Positions 1-10,860 of a stretch of DNA of 64,000 bases are shown here, piece by piece (within the stretch, counting starts at the first letter, position 1; each line of letters begins with the position of its first letter). Both the position numbers and the translations under genes were made by a program. Location: the NCBI RefSeq assembly GCF_016801865.2, contig NC_068938.1:3087338-3151337 (forward strand), written 5' to 3'. Origin of the DNA: Culex pipiens pallens (lineage: Eukaryota; Arthropoda; Insecta; Diptera; Culicidae). The notes below the pieces were generated by a model. The model made no database searches. It saw nothing but the letters and a program-made list of their open reading frames with translations, and was not told the DNA's origin.

Positions 1-199
1 TGAGTTTCAAATTTTATTTATAAAATTGAGTAATAAATTGTAAGATCAATTTTGTAGAGTTAAATTGAATATTTATAGATTTTTTGTTAGCAAAATAAAA
101 AATTGTAAAAATTAGGTTGCCCGCTGAAATATTAAAAAAAAATATTATCAAAACATTCAGCAAAATGTCAATCAAATCATCTAAATTTAATGCTATTTT

Positions 200-1660
200 T
201 CAAGTAAACCAGTTAACCCTGCCTAACTTCAATCCAAAAGGTGTCACTGGGGCGATAAACGATCCAATTACAGCCCTTCCCAGACTAAACTGAAGCAGTG
301 GGCAATCGTTTAGCAGGAATCCACCCAGGCAAAACAGACGACGAACCCAATCTGACGAGAAATGAAATGAACAAGAGAGAAAAAAAAACCCTGATCGATT
401 CCAACAAATTGATCGATCGCGTATCGATCGATCGACCGATCATCATCATCATCCGCACTGCGGTGTTCGGGGTCGGCCAATCGATCCCCCGAAATCAAAG
501 CGAAAATATAATCGAAAAATGGCTAAATGATAGGTTAATCGAACTAAACATTGCTTTTACAGATGCGAATAGAAGTCTGTTCTTAAAGTTAAGCGCATAA
601 TTGCTAGCCGAGGCGCATTCTCCGTATTTGGGGTCCCCCCTCGGGACTCGAACCCCGAGACACATTCCATTGCCCACACATTGGTTGCTGGAATAATTCG
701 GGCGCGCGAATTGAAATTCGAGAAATGAGGGCCGCAAAAAAAAGCGAAGGACGCAAGCGACGAACCTCCCTTGTTCAGTCCATCAGTCAGCAGAGTTTGA
801 AGTCACTCGCTCTTGTTTCAGCTGAGCCAAGTTCGAAATGCACCGTGCAAGAGGAAGGAAAGCGAAAGCGAACGCGAAGACGACCACAAAAACTGCACAA
901 AAATCGATAAAAATTATCTTTAATTATGGACCTATAAAGTGAAAACGTTTATCTACGTTTATATTAATTCATTTTTTTCAGTCTTGCTTCTCCTTTTTTG
1001 AGGCTCGATTTGTGGTTTTTTTTTATCTCTCTTGTACTTGTACCCTGACTCGAACTTGGATCTCGTCCTTCTCGAGGGGGGGCTGACGGATTGCATTCGC
1101 TCAATTTTTCTGCTTAGTTTTTATTAAATAATATTGGACTCCCCTCCTCAACCCCCTTTTCCCGGGATGATGACGATGGAAAGGGAAGAGAAAAAAATCC
1201 GAAATGAAAATGTAGCCTCTCAATTTAACACGCTCCGAGCAATGCAGATCGAATTTTTCCTACCCCCAAATGGTACACATTTTATTTTATTCTTTTCTGT
1301 TTTGGTGTTGTTGTTTTTTGAAGAAACCGTTTACATTTCAGCCCAGATCGGTGGCGAGAAAGAAAAACTATAGATCACCTCTCGCCACATCATGCGTCTG
1401 GGGCAGCTTTTTATTCGTCAATTCGCCCCGGGTTGATTAGAAGAAGCGGAGTTGATTGGTTGTGGCGAAGGTGAATTGTGGTGATCAATTTCCAGACAAA
1501 AATCGTTTCTTTCGGGGGGCTTTGTTTGATACATTTTTCCGAGCAGCGAGGATTTGGGCAGTCAAATTGTGCGTTTAATCGCGTTTAAAGCGCGCTATCA
1601 AAAGGCGCAGATCAATGATGGCCATTATCGGGCGTCTGTTTCTTGAAGGCAAAGATTAGA
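200..1660. promoter_or_regulatory. single-copy intronic island, candidate cis-regulatory DNA
   Basis: This stretch is much richer in GC than the surrounding intron and lacks recognisable transposon ends. It contains clustered ATCGAT words near 393-440 (several overlapping GATCGATC runs) and TGATTG/TTTAATCG-type words near 1440-1600. A CTCGGG-GTTCGAG-TCCCGAG arm near 640-660, read on the minus strand, resembles a tRNA T-arm, but no matching D-arm is visible. A regulatory role is inferred from composition and position in dac only. Confidence 0.3.
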
Positions 1661-2064
1661 AGTGGATAAAAATGGTGATTTTTTGGAATGTCTTGTAGCC
1701 TTCGGGATATGACGGAGTTGGTCATGTTTAACTGGAAACGAAATTATTAGCATTTTCAAATTCATCTTGATCAATTTCGGTTATTTATGGCTTGAACAAA
1801 TTGAAATATGAAATATGTTTTATACTTTATTTAAAAATTATGTTAGCATAAAAAAAGACAATTTTGTTTAATAGTCATTGATGTTATTGTTCTTTAGCTA
1901 AGGGTTTACTGTAATTTATGTAATTTTTTACTTTTTTTACAGAAAAAAATAGATTGTCTTTCAGTATGAAAAAAAAAACAAATTTAAATCAATCAACAAT
2001 GAGTTAAGTTTTCCATTATAAGAAACTATTCGTAGTTGCGATTTCATTGATTACAAAATAATAA

Positions 2065-2323
2065 AAAAACGGAATCGACGTAACACCTTAAAACGTGTAC
2101 CTCTTAAACCTTGAGGTTTCGTCAACGGATCCACAGGCATGTATCGTTCTTTTTGCGACAAGACTCCGCCTCCCGGGTCTCCTAAGTGTGAAGGTATAGC
2201 ACGGGGAGAGGGCACCGAATACCTATATCTACACTTAGAATTTTTTGCGTCCGCCTCGGGATTCGAACCGGCGACCTCTGGATTGTGAGTCCTGTGCGCG
2301 GTCCGATTGATCCACACAAGCAG
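2065..2323 (-). mobile_element. tRNA-Val-derived SINE, copy 1
   Basis: The minus strand begins with a tRNA-like head: A-box region GTGGATCAATCGGACC, an anticodon-arm-like segment and a B-box GGTTCGAATCC. A non-tRNA body follows, then an A-rich 3' end at the low-coordinate side. The 12-bp duplication ACAAAATAATAA flanks it exactly (2053-2064 and 2324-2335), so this is a complete retroposed copy. It shares head and body with the copy at 8228-8479. Confidence 0.85.
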
Positions 2324-2976
2324 ACAAAATAATAAGAAGATATCAAATTTAACATTTTTTATAACTTTTCATCACAAACAAACTTGTATTTTTTTTTATT
2401 TTTTAGCAGACAAAAAGAACCAACTTTTGAGCTTACAGGATATAATTTACAGAAAAAATAATGGTTTTTGGAAAGTATCAAAAATGCACATAACATTATA
2501 ACACACAAATAAAAAAAAAAGATTTGAAATTATTTTTGAGTTACAGCCATTTTTATGTTTATCATTCAACAAAATTGTCCTTTTAAATTGTTAATAACAG
2601 TGTCCATCCTTGATCGTTTAAAAAAATATGTATTCGAAAATCTGAGTAAAAAAATTCTCTACAATTTGCTATTTTGAACTTTGTAGATCCGACCTTTGGT
2701 TGCTGATATAGGCTTTGCAAAGAATGAAGATTACCAAAAAATAGTTTTTGTAAGTTTTACCCAATTAAACCTCAATTTTCAATCGGCTCGGAAAATGGCT
2801 CAAAAACTCAAAAAAATGTGCACTTTATCATGATTTTACAGAAATATTTTTCGATTTGTAATTCAATTTTACATCTTTAACAGATTTTTTTAATTTGCTT
2901 GTGTTCATTCTCGACACATTAAAAAGAAAAATATTTCAGAAAACATTTTTCAAAACAAACTGAACTTGGCCAAATA

Positions 2977-3310
2977 CCAGACTCGAATATTCGAAGATTT
3001 GTATGGGACTTTAGATAACCGAATTACTAACAACAACAAAATTTTTTTTTCTATTCTCTTACCTTTGATATTAAATCAAGTTCTGTGACCCGATTTCAGC
3101 CAAATTTGAACGGTTGATTGCCTAAAAAATCACCAAATGAATATTCTAAATATTTCATCACCACCATTTTGGCCAACATCTTGGATCTAAAAATTCTAAA
3201 TCACTTTAGAGTAGTTAAGGGGTCATACGCAAGCTCGACAATGAAGAAAAATCGTAATTCTAATATCTGAAGTGAAATTTTCCAATGTCTTCGGATAAGC
3301 GAGTCTGGAC
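2977..3310. mobile_element. pogo/mariner-like MITE, family A copy 1
   Basis: Imperfect terminal inverted repeats CCAGACTCGAATATTCGAAG and its complement-like CTTCGGATAAGCGAGTCTGG bound about 330 bp with no coding capacity. The interior shares words with the copies at 26480-26834 and 36224-36535, including 'ttggatctaaaaattctaaa' and 'ctttagagtagtt'. A TA precedes the left end; the right end is degenerate. Confidence 0.65.
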
Positions 3311-4259
3311 AGCAACTCAAAGTAAGCTATTTTTGTTCACTAATCAAATGATTTTGAAAAAAATATAAAATATATAATTAAATATACGAAATTGTTCAAA
3401 ACCTTTTTTACAATGTTCACTTCTTGTTTCCAGCAGAGTTGACCATAAGAATCATGACACAATCCTAGAGGAAACATAAAATTTAAGGTTCATCTGAACA
3501 TGAACATGTTGTCACAATTTTGAGCTGCTCAATTTAGAGTAATTGATAATACTTCAAGAGCCAGTAACTTTACATTTTGAATGTTTCATAGTTATTCATT
3601 ATATTCTAGACAGATATGCAGAGAAATACGATTTTATCAAAATACATATTAATTTATTCATATAAAATTATCATGAACAATTTTTTTAATGCGATAGAAT
3701 ATAAGTTCAGCTATCGCACACATTAAAACAACTTTTAAATCGTTAGTTAGATTTAAAGCAAATTTTAGATTAAAAAAAAACTTAAATTAAGAAGAATGCA
3801 TTATAGATAAATTTATAAGCATTATAATAAATTTTCATTTAGGAAATTTATGGAAAGATTTAAAATTGGCAGTTTATTTGCTTAATTTGTGGAAATTCTT
3901 AAAATATATAATAAGCATTATAATAAATTTATATTTAATGGATTACTGGAAAGAATAAAAAATGGCAATTTATTCGTAAATTTGTGGAAATTATTAAAAG
4001 ATATATTTTTTAAAAAGCGGAAAAATTACGTATTGGATTAAATATTTGACTTTCAATTAGTTTCAAATAATGTTTCGAGTAAAGAATGCCAAGGTAGAGC
4101 GTACAATTTGATTTTTTGAATGTTTCAAAATATTAAAATTTTCTTACGATGCTGTCAATCTCATCAGGCGATGATTATTTCCAATCGATCCATCCATTCA
4201 ATCTCTAAATCTCCCTCAAAACCCCAAAAACACCCCCATCACCGCCTACTTGTACTCAC

Positions 4260-4559
4260 CCTTCTCGTAGCTCGTCTGCCGCTCCTGCTGCCGCGCGTTA
4301 TCCGCCGCGACCTTCAGCAGGCCCTGAATGTTGCGCAGCAGCGTCTCCGTCGACGAGTGCACCTGGCTGGGATCCTGCGCCGACGGAACACCTCCGCCGA
4401 CGGCCACCGCAGCCGCCGCCGACGCCGCCGCCAAGCTAGTGTAGTTGAGCGCCGCCTGCTGCTGCTGCTGTTGCTGGTCGCGGTTGCCGTGCATCTCCTG
4501 CGAAACCGGAACCGTCGCCGGAACCGGGGACGAAATGTCCCGCTCGCAGTCGCTAATGT
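4260..4559 (-). CDS. dac: Dachshund, exon 6 (poly-Q/poly-A linker and start of DACHbox-C)
   Basis: Encodes about residues 511-610 of the predicted protein. It starts with DISDCERDISSP, then a run of seven Gln, an Ala-rich tract, and from about residue 579 the segment SSTETLLRNIQGLLKVA. That segment matches the conserved DACHbox-C helix of Dach/Dac proteins, which mediates protein interaction. The acceptor is CCGTCAG|ACATT at 4560/4559 and the donor is GAGAAGG|GTGAGT at 4260/4259. Its first two bases complete a GAC codon begun by the last base of exon 5, so the frame is continuous. The exon ends within the helix, so the protein continues outside the window. Antisense and shifted ORFs here reflect the GC-rich simple sequence. 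Confidence 0.92.
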
Positions 4560-4715
4560 CTGACGGGGGAGAGAGGGAGAATGGGTCACGTGATGTAATG
4601 ACACACATTTTGACATGTGTTCTGGTCGTTTTTTTTGTTTTTCTTTCGACGACGAGATCGCGATCGCGACGACAGGATGATCATTGACCTTTCGTGTTTC
4701 GAGTCTCCTTCGTAC

Positions 4716-4916
4716 CTTCTTCCTTCTCGTTGTGGCCGCCGTCCTCGGTGTCCGATATGTTGGCTTCGCTGATGTTTTCGTCCTCTTCGTGCACCGACGG
4801 TTCGGGCGAGTTTTGGTTGCTCCGTTCGCTGGGCGCTCCGCCGCTGGCCTGGTCGCCGCCGGATTTGGACAGGTTCAGCACCGGGCTGGCACCGTTCGGC
4901 GAGTCGGGCGGGGGTG
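4716..4916 (-). CDS. dac: Dachshund, exon 5 (acidic/serine-rich linker)
   Basis: Encodes about residues 444-510: APPPDSPNGASPVLNLSKSG, then a Ser/Asn/Glu-rich acidic stretch ending DTEDGGHNEKEE. The acceptor is CTCCGCAG|CACCCCC (exon start 4916) and the donor AGAAG|GTACGA (exon end 4716). The open frame continues past this donor to about 4690, but the next GT there (GTCAAT) is a poor donor. Reading frame fits exon 4 (carry G) and exon 6 (carry G). The segment has low complexity and no catalytic motif. It probably acts as a flexible linker between the DNA-binding N-terminal domain and DACHbox-C. Confidence 0.87.
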
Positions 4917-5020
4917 CTGCGGAGAATCGAAGCGGGGATGAAACGAGATTAGTGCGGGATTAGTAGGGACCAGATCTTGACAGAGGGGGAGAGAGCGATG
5001 TTCCGGCGTAAAACACGTAC

Positions 5021-5130
5021 CGCTCAGGGAGCTCAGATCACGTGGTTTCTGGTCGAGACTTGCCAGCCGTTCCTCACCTCGTTCTTCACGCAGCCGCTCC
5101 AGGTGTTTGACGATGTCCTCGTAGGCAGCC
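5021..5130 (-). CDS. dac: Dachshund, exon 4 (charged helical segment)
   Basis: Encodes about residues 407-443, AAYEDIVKHLERLREERGEE and then RLASLDQKPRDLSSLS. It is a highly charged, probably helical segment. The acceptor is CTCACAG|GGCTGCC (exon start 5130) and the donor GAGCG|GTACGT (exon end 5021). Its first G completes the AGG codon opened by exon 3. An internal GAG|GTGAGG at 5088/5087 looks like a donor, but using it would shift frame into exon 5 and reach a stop after about a dozen codons, so the distal donor is preferred. Confidence 0.87.
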
Positions 5131-5201
5131 CTGTGAGCGAAAAATCCCAAATTTTCAATATTGATTTTCATGAAATTCCACAACTTTTCAGAATAACTCA
5201 C

Positions 5202-5406
5202 CTCGCGATCGCCTCGCCAATGTTCTGCCCCTTAATGATCGATCCGTCAGGTCGCGGGATGCCGTGCGGGTTCACCCCTGGGCTCATCAACGGGTGACCA
5301 CCGCCCGGATGAGGGTTCATCTGCATGAACGGGATGTGGTTCAGGTGCGTCGGAGGGGCGTTGTATCCGTTCGCTAACAACGGCGACTTGTCCAACCCTC
5401 GAAGAT
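5202..5406 (-). CDS. dac: Dachshund, exon 3 (Pro/Gly/His-rich linker)
   Basis: Encodes about residues 339-406. It reads DLRGLDKSPLLANGYNAPPT, a Pro/Met/His/Gly-rich stretch with HPGGGHPLMSPGVNPHGIPR, then IKGQNIGEAIAR. The acceptor is TTGTTCAG|ATCTTCG (5407/5406) and the donor GCGAG|GTGAGT (5202/5201). The leading AT completes a GAT codon with the final G of exon 2. The intron to exon 4 is only 71 bp, which makes the pairing of these exons secure. I cannot exclude a further small exon inside the 5.3-kb intron upstream. Confidence 0.87.
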
Positions 5407-6540
5407 CTGAACAAGTAGAAGCACAAAGATTGCAAGTTAGTAATTGCATGCAAGTTGCGCGCAAGATTTTGCTTGCGCGCGCCCAAAAAAAGTCAAAGGT
5501 AACTTGGATCAATGCAGGCATATTTTGATACGATGATTGCTTGAATTTTCTTCTAAATAACCTCTCAATTGTAAAAGCCCGATTCGATTCGCCTTTTTTG
5601 CGGCCTTTTATTCCCCTTCACAAGCTCTTTTTATGGTCACCCGATGATTGCGTTCGATTTTTTCCCTCGTTTCGTGCAATATGAAGAAAAACGTTAGCCC
5701 TCGTCCAGACTGTAAAATTACCCCCGTCTTTGAGTATAGCTAATGAACCACAAAGTCCAAAAAACGAACGAACAATGTTTAGACAGCCAAAATAGTGCCT
5801 CGATAAGGCACATCACGTGAGCCATGATTTGTTGCGGGCACCCCCATCTCGAATCCCGCAAAGCCTGCCTAGATCTGTCAGAACCCCCCAAAAAACATTT
5901 ATGCGTGGCATACTTATAATTTGCATAATCGCAAATATTTCGGCGATCAAGGCTATTTATGCTAATCGCGTCAAATCAATGGCCTCAGCCCTCAAATCAA
6001 CCCAAAGAAGGTGCATTCCATCCAAAATTCATATTGATCAAAAATGCAGGAAGAGAGCGAGAATGCTTTTTTTCTGCAGACTCGCTTCAGAATGGAAATT
6101 AGGTCCTTGCAGCCGAAATCGAAGGAATTTTTACGATATGTCCAGCCCAGACAGACGTTGGCCACAGTTGGAGTAAAAGATGCAGCTTGAACCAGGCAAA
6201 ACAAAAACAAAAACAACAAGAAGAAAACATAATAAATAACAGCTGAAATCGTTTAAAATGATTATATGGAGTGGAAAACGTGGCGGGCATTAAGGTTTTT
6301 CGGGAAAGATAAGATTCGAGAAAGGTACACACATTTGCACGTAACCGGAGAGCATCACACATGTGTATTGTGTGTGTGTGTGTGTGGATTTACCTTTGAA
6401 ATAAAAAAAAGGAAAAGTGGAATTGTATGTTTGCGCAAAACCGCTCGCGCCGCGTTTTGTTGCCCTTTTGATAATGCTGGAGTGTCCCATGGGAGGGTAG
6501 GGGTACTAATCGGTTTGCAACATTGTTGAGGTGACACTGA
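5407..6540. promoter_or_regulatory. single-copy intronic island next to dac exon 3
   Basis: GC-richer than the downstream AT-rich block and free of visible transposon ends. It contains runs such as GCATAATCGCAAATATTTCG and GCTAATCGCGTCAAATC near 5920-5975, which are homeodomain-type words, and a (GT)n tract near 6366. Regulatory function is inferred only from composition and location. Confidence 0.25.
5457..5480. repeat. short perfect inverted repeat (hairpin)
   Basis: GCGCGCAAG (5457-5465) and CTTGCGCGC (5472-5480) form a perfect 9-bp stem with a 6-nt loop. It lies 51-74 bases upstream of the exon 3 acceptor, in the usual branch-point neighbourhood. Confidence 0.6.
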
Positions 6541-7495
6541 GAGAAATTATGGTTTTAAAAAAAATCAATTTAAGAATTCATAAACTTTTGTCACACATTT
6601 TTTTATGTTTATATAATTTTTGACGCGTTTCAAAAAGTACCGCATGATCCAACCATTTAATCTTTTAATGATAAAATTTATGATATGATAAAAATAGCTG
6701 TTTACTGATTTTAAAACTTTTTAACAGTAATTTTTAATAATATAAATTGCCGACTTCTTGGTTCTTCAAACATCAAGAGAACTTATTTTCGCCGAATTTC
6801 GGCGAATTCAGCACTGGAAAATGTGCTTGAAAATGTATTTTTAAATGAATTATGCATTAAGTGTTTTTAAATCAAATATATTTTTCCAGGTTTATTTTTT
6901 TCTATAAAATAAAATAAAGATTGCAAAACCCATTCAATTCAGTTTACAAGTGTTCACTCCAGTTTTCTTAATTTTTTTTTTTTATAAAATTTTATGCTGG
7001 TTATTTTTTGGTTATTAATTCTATTTTAACAAAGATTTTGAAGGAGTAAAAGAAAACTGGGTAACAAATTAAATGTCTCAAGAATAAAATAAATCTTATT
7101 TATGATATCGAGTAAAACTTAAGTTATCTATTTATCTATTTTATATGTTTTGATTTGACAAGTGTGATAATTCTAAACAAATACAAAATATTTACGAATG
7201 AGGTTTATTGTTATATAAATCTTTTTAATTTATTTATGATATACTTTTTTAATTTAATTCAACAAAAACTTGGACAAGAAATTCAGTCTTACAAACTTCA
7301 CTCTGAATATTTTCTTGAAGAACTTATTATTTAAAACCATCAATTTTACAATCTAACGTGGCTTGAAAAAGCATAGCATAGTGAATTTTCTAGGAGATTG
7401 GCTATTGGTATCACGGTCAAAATTGGTGAGAATAAGATAAAATAAGAATAAGATGGCTCAATGAATAATATAAAATAATGTTTAGAAAATATTAA

Positions 7496-7888
7496 CGTGA
7501 AGACTTCCATCATTGTCATGATTTTTCGTTCAAAGATATAAATTTTGCGTCGCCTTCAATATTTTGACAATATTCCTTCTACAAGTTGTTTAGAATAGTG
7601 CCCTACACATGCTGATTCCTTTTGATAACGATTAACCCATTCCTTTTGAAGTTATGGAAATCGTCATTCATCAATGATTGCCAATTAGGACGTCAATGAC
7701 TGTGCAACAAAATTTTATAAATTTTGAAGCACAATTGATTTAGATCAAAAATTCTTTCAGTGGCTTCAAGAAGGCAACAACCGGCACACGCTGATTCCTT
7801 TTGGTGCTGAAATTCGTTTAATTGAATTTAATACAGAATATTTTATAGTGATGATCAATTTTCTTCGAAAATGATCAACGGCTTCACC
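7496..7888. mobile_element. piggyBac-like MITE, copy 1
   Basis: Flanked by TTAA on both sides (7492-7495 and 7889-7892). The ends are CGTGAAGACTTCCATCAT and, inverted, GGTGAAGCCGTTGATCAT, imperfect terminal inverted repeats. The 393-bp interior is non-coding. A reverse-oriented copy lies at 19602-19995. TTAA duplication is the hallmark of piggyBac-superfamily transposition. Confidence 0.75.
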
Positions 7889-8227
7889 TTAATTTTTCTT
7901 GATTTCTATACCACTTTTTACGTTCCGTGAAATTTTCGTGAAAAAAAAAAGATCTCATTAAAATTAAATGCTCAATAATTCTGTACAAAGTAATCACAAA
8001 CCGCAGTCAAATTTGGCACGGTATTTATGTTTAGAATTACACTCAGTTGGTATGTTTTTAAAATTTTAAACCAAAAATTAATATGAGCTAAACATAGTCC
8101 ACACATTATAAAACAAAACAACATAAGCAATCATAATTCTGATTTTTTTGTAATTTATTTTCCCTGTTATTGCAGGCGAAATGCCAAAATTTTTAAAAAA
8201 AAATTTAATTATTGTTATTTTGTAAGC

Positions 8228-8479
8228 GAAAAAAAACGAAGCTGACTTTATAGCTGTCGGCCACCATTGCTAGTACCAACCACTAGTGTCTTCCTTTTTA
8301 ACTACAAGGACTTCGCCGCCCTGGGCTCCTAAGTGTTTGAAAGTATGGCACGGAGCGACGGCGCCGAATACCCATATTTACACAAAGAATTTTAGAGCGC
8401 CCGCCGCGGGACTCGAACCAGCGATCTCCGGATTGTGAGTCCAGTGCGCGGTCCGATTGATCCACACGGGCGGGACAAC
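8228..8479 (-). mobile_element. tRNA-Val-derived SINE, copy 2
   Basis: The minus strand starts with a tRNA-like head: GGATCAATCGGACC D-arm region, a CTGGA-CTCACAA-TCCGG anticodon arm (anticodon CAC, valine) and B-box GGTTCGAGTCC. A body and a tail ending GCTTCGTTTTTTTT follow. The 11-bp duplication ATTTTGTAAGC flanks it exactly (8217-8227 and 8480-8490). It is the best-preserved copy of this SINE in the window. Confidence 0.88.
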
Positions 8480-10326
8480 ATTTTGTAAGCACAAATGAAT
8501 AAACTACTTGAACCGTATTTTCTTTTTTTTTCAGATGGAATACCATAAAACTGATTGTTATTTTCTAAAAGTTAATTCCATTAAAAACCTCAAATTAAAC
8601 TCGAATGGTTTTTGTTTCCACTATATTTCACAATAATATTTTTTGATTATTTATCGGTATTCCGGTGATAGAAATGCAAGGACAAAGCTCTCCATCCGCC
8701 TAAAAAAGGATAAATATCAAACCATCAAAATTATAATATTCTCGGAACCCTAATTTTAAACAACATTAACTTACTTTATGAATTTGTATTGTTCTTGTTT
8801 CAATAAACTTCCTTCAGCAGCAATCCTCATAAATTCAAATTGACATCACTTTTTAAGGTATGGTAAATTAGTAAATTATTCATCATAAAAGTATGGTTTA
8901 TGCAATTATGAGAAATGCTTTGAAGAATCAAAATATTCTTTAACTTGATGTTATTTTGAATAATAAAGTATAATGAAAGCCGTTTGATTTTTAAATTAAT
9001 TTAAATTTATAAATTCAATTTTTTTAATTAAGTTTAAAGACAATAAAAATGATTACCTAATTGAAAGACTATTTGAAAATCAAGGTTTACGCAACAACTT
9101 CATTCCACGATAATTTTTTTTCACAAAATGTTAAATTTAAGTGAAACTAATTACAGTTTTTGGTTAATTTGAAGATTTTTTTTATTTTATTCTGCTTTAC
9201 TTCCTTTGAAAACATGACTGCCTCACCTCATTTTTCATACATGAGAGCAAAATTTATTTGAGTTTATCAGCAAATTTTTCAAAGCTATTTAAAAAGGTAA
9301 ATTCAAATTTCGAAGGCTAGTTTCTAATGTTGGTATGAGCTATTATCTGTTAATTAATAATAAGTAATAAATATACATTTTTAATAAGTTATAAATTTTG
9401 TGACATTATTTCCAAATCTAACTAAGATGTAACAATTTGAAGATAACAGTTCCAAAAAACGGGTGCCACGGTAACAAACCTTGCTTTGACCATAACGGCT
9501 TTTATTTGGGGTGAAGCTTCCTCACCATTGTTAAGAATAATTGAACCTTTCAGAAATGAATGATTCGCACATTGAGACGATTATTTTTATAGAATTTCTC
9601 ATGCAATTTAAACATATTTTTTTAATTTAAATATTTAGTTAAGACTTTCACAAAAAAATATATATATATTATGAAAAACTACCAAAACTTATTACGGTAC
9701 ATTACGGTGATCTTTTTAAATTTTGCAAAGAGTTTCACGAATCGTTCTGAACATTGCGAGTCAAGCGAAAAAAAACTATGCCATGTAGGACAAGTTTAGG
9801 ACCTTGTATGAAAATTGATAAAAAAAAATCCGGCAGTTAAATTTTCAATAAATGTTGCCATCTTTGTTTGTTCGGGCAGTGAAAGTGAGTAAGTAGAACA
9901 AAATAATGATTTTTTTGTGGCTTTCGGCAGAAATTACTTAAAAAAAAGTGCCATGCTGTTCTACTAAATTGTCTAACCTGCACCTATTCCAGCCTCCTAC
10001 CCACCATTTTTTTATTTTTGCGATCAAAAAGTCCAAAAATAACATCAAGAAAGAGTTTGTACGGTAACTTTTTAGTAAATAAAATTATAATAAAAAGGAA
10101 GCTTCGATTTTTACTAACCTGTCTCATCAAAACCGTAAAAAAAGTAAATTAGACTATCAAAAAATTTCTGTGTGACTTTTGAAAACAAAACAATATCAGA
10201 AATGACAGGATTGTTTAGAGTCGACGAATTTAAAAAGAGTTTATTAAAATAAATTATGATTTTGTATCGTGATTAGAAAACAAAAAAAAAAACATTTCAC
10301 AAAAAATAAGAACACAAAATTTTCTA

Positions 10327-10488
10327 CAGTGGACTCTCTCGTTGTCGATATTGAAGGGACCGTCGAGAGCGGGAGTTATCAAATTATAGAACGGAAAATC
10401 AAAGCAGTCTATTTGAAGGGACTGAAAAATTTATTGACAGCTGGAGCAATATTGATATCGAGAAGATCGACAGCCAGAGAGTCCACTG
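10327..10488. mobile_element. TA-flanked pogo/mariner-like MITE, family B
   Basis: Starts CAGTGGACTCTCT and ends AGAGAGTCCACTG, with a TA duplication (10325-10326, 10489-10490). It is 162 bp with no coding capacity; a long ORF across it is incidental. A fragment of the same family is at 28411-28459. Confidence 0.8.
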
Positions 10489-10678
10489 TATTTTATTTGA
10501 TTGATCTCCCAGATTACTTTGATCAAATCAATCGCAATTCTACCTGATGACCACAAACTTGACCTGCCCAAAACCGAAAATCTTTCCGGGCCTACTGCGA
10601 AATCCCTCCTTTCCCTTCCCCTCTATCAACACTCTACTCTAAATATTGAAAAAGAAAAAAAGTTCAACTCACACTCAC

Positions 10679-10860
10679 CGTTGAGGTGGCCGTTCTCGTA
10701 CACGAACTCGCCGTTGTCCAGCCGGTGCTTCTTGATCTGCTGGGCGGCGGCGGCCTGGGACGCGGCGACGGCTGCGGCGGCCGCGTGGTGCGACATGTGC
10801 GACGACGCCGGCATCGACAGTCCGACGGGGCCTCGTTTCGGCGGTCTACCGGGCCTAGAG
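10679..10860 (-). CDS. dac: Dachshund, exon 2 (basic SSRPGRPPKR motif, Ala-rich)
   Basis: Encodes about residues 278-338, opening with SSRPGRPPKRGPVGLSMP, the basic motif that directly follows DACHbox-N in vertebrate DACH and fly Dac proteins. It resembles an AT-hook or nuclear localisation signal. An Ala-rich run with His and then KKHRLDNGEFVYENGHLNG follow. The acceptor is TCGCACAG|CTCTAGG (10861/10860) and the donor AACG|GTGAGT (10679/10678). The first base completes the AGC codon begun by exon 1, so A-S-S-R-P reads through the junction. It is separated from exon 1 by about 34.4 kb. Confidence 0.93.

Larger units (their letters stand above)
1..4259 (-). other. dac: dac intron downstream of exon 6 (runs off window)
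   Basis: Non-coding sequence 3' of the last visible dac exon. The exon at 4260-4559 ends at a good splice donor, so this is intron and the remaining C-terminal exons should lie left of base 1. I searched by eye for the Dac coiled-coil continuation and found none. Bases 200-1660 form a GC-richer single-copy island. The rest is AT-rich and holds a SINE (2065-2323) and a pogo-like MITE (2977-3310). From 3311 to about 4100 I see only AT-rich filler. Confidence 0.7.
5407..10678 (-). other. dac: dac intron between exons 2 and 3 (about 5.3 kb)
   Basis: Bounded by the exon 2 donor (AACG|GTGAGT) and the exon 3 acceptor. Bases 5407-6540 are GC-richer single-copy sequence, with a 9-bp-stem hairpin at 5457-5480 and a GT microsatellite near 6366-6386. 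Bases 6540-10300 are AT-rich and hold a piggyBac-like MITE (7496-7888) and a SINE (8228-8479). A TA-flanked MITE (10327-10488) lies about 190 bp past the exon 2 donor. No coding exon is recognisable inside. Confidence 0.75.

Noticed and set aside
298..600. 100-codon ORF near the left end, possible missing dac exon
   Set aside because: The translation does not resemble the Dac C-terminal coiled coil and is rich in ATCGAT-derived residues.
4120..4616. Overlapping ORFs on both strands across dac exon 6
   Set aside because: They are shadows of GC-rich CAG/GCC-type coding repeats. Only the minus-strand frame joins the other dac exons and carries the DACHbox-C sequence.
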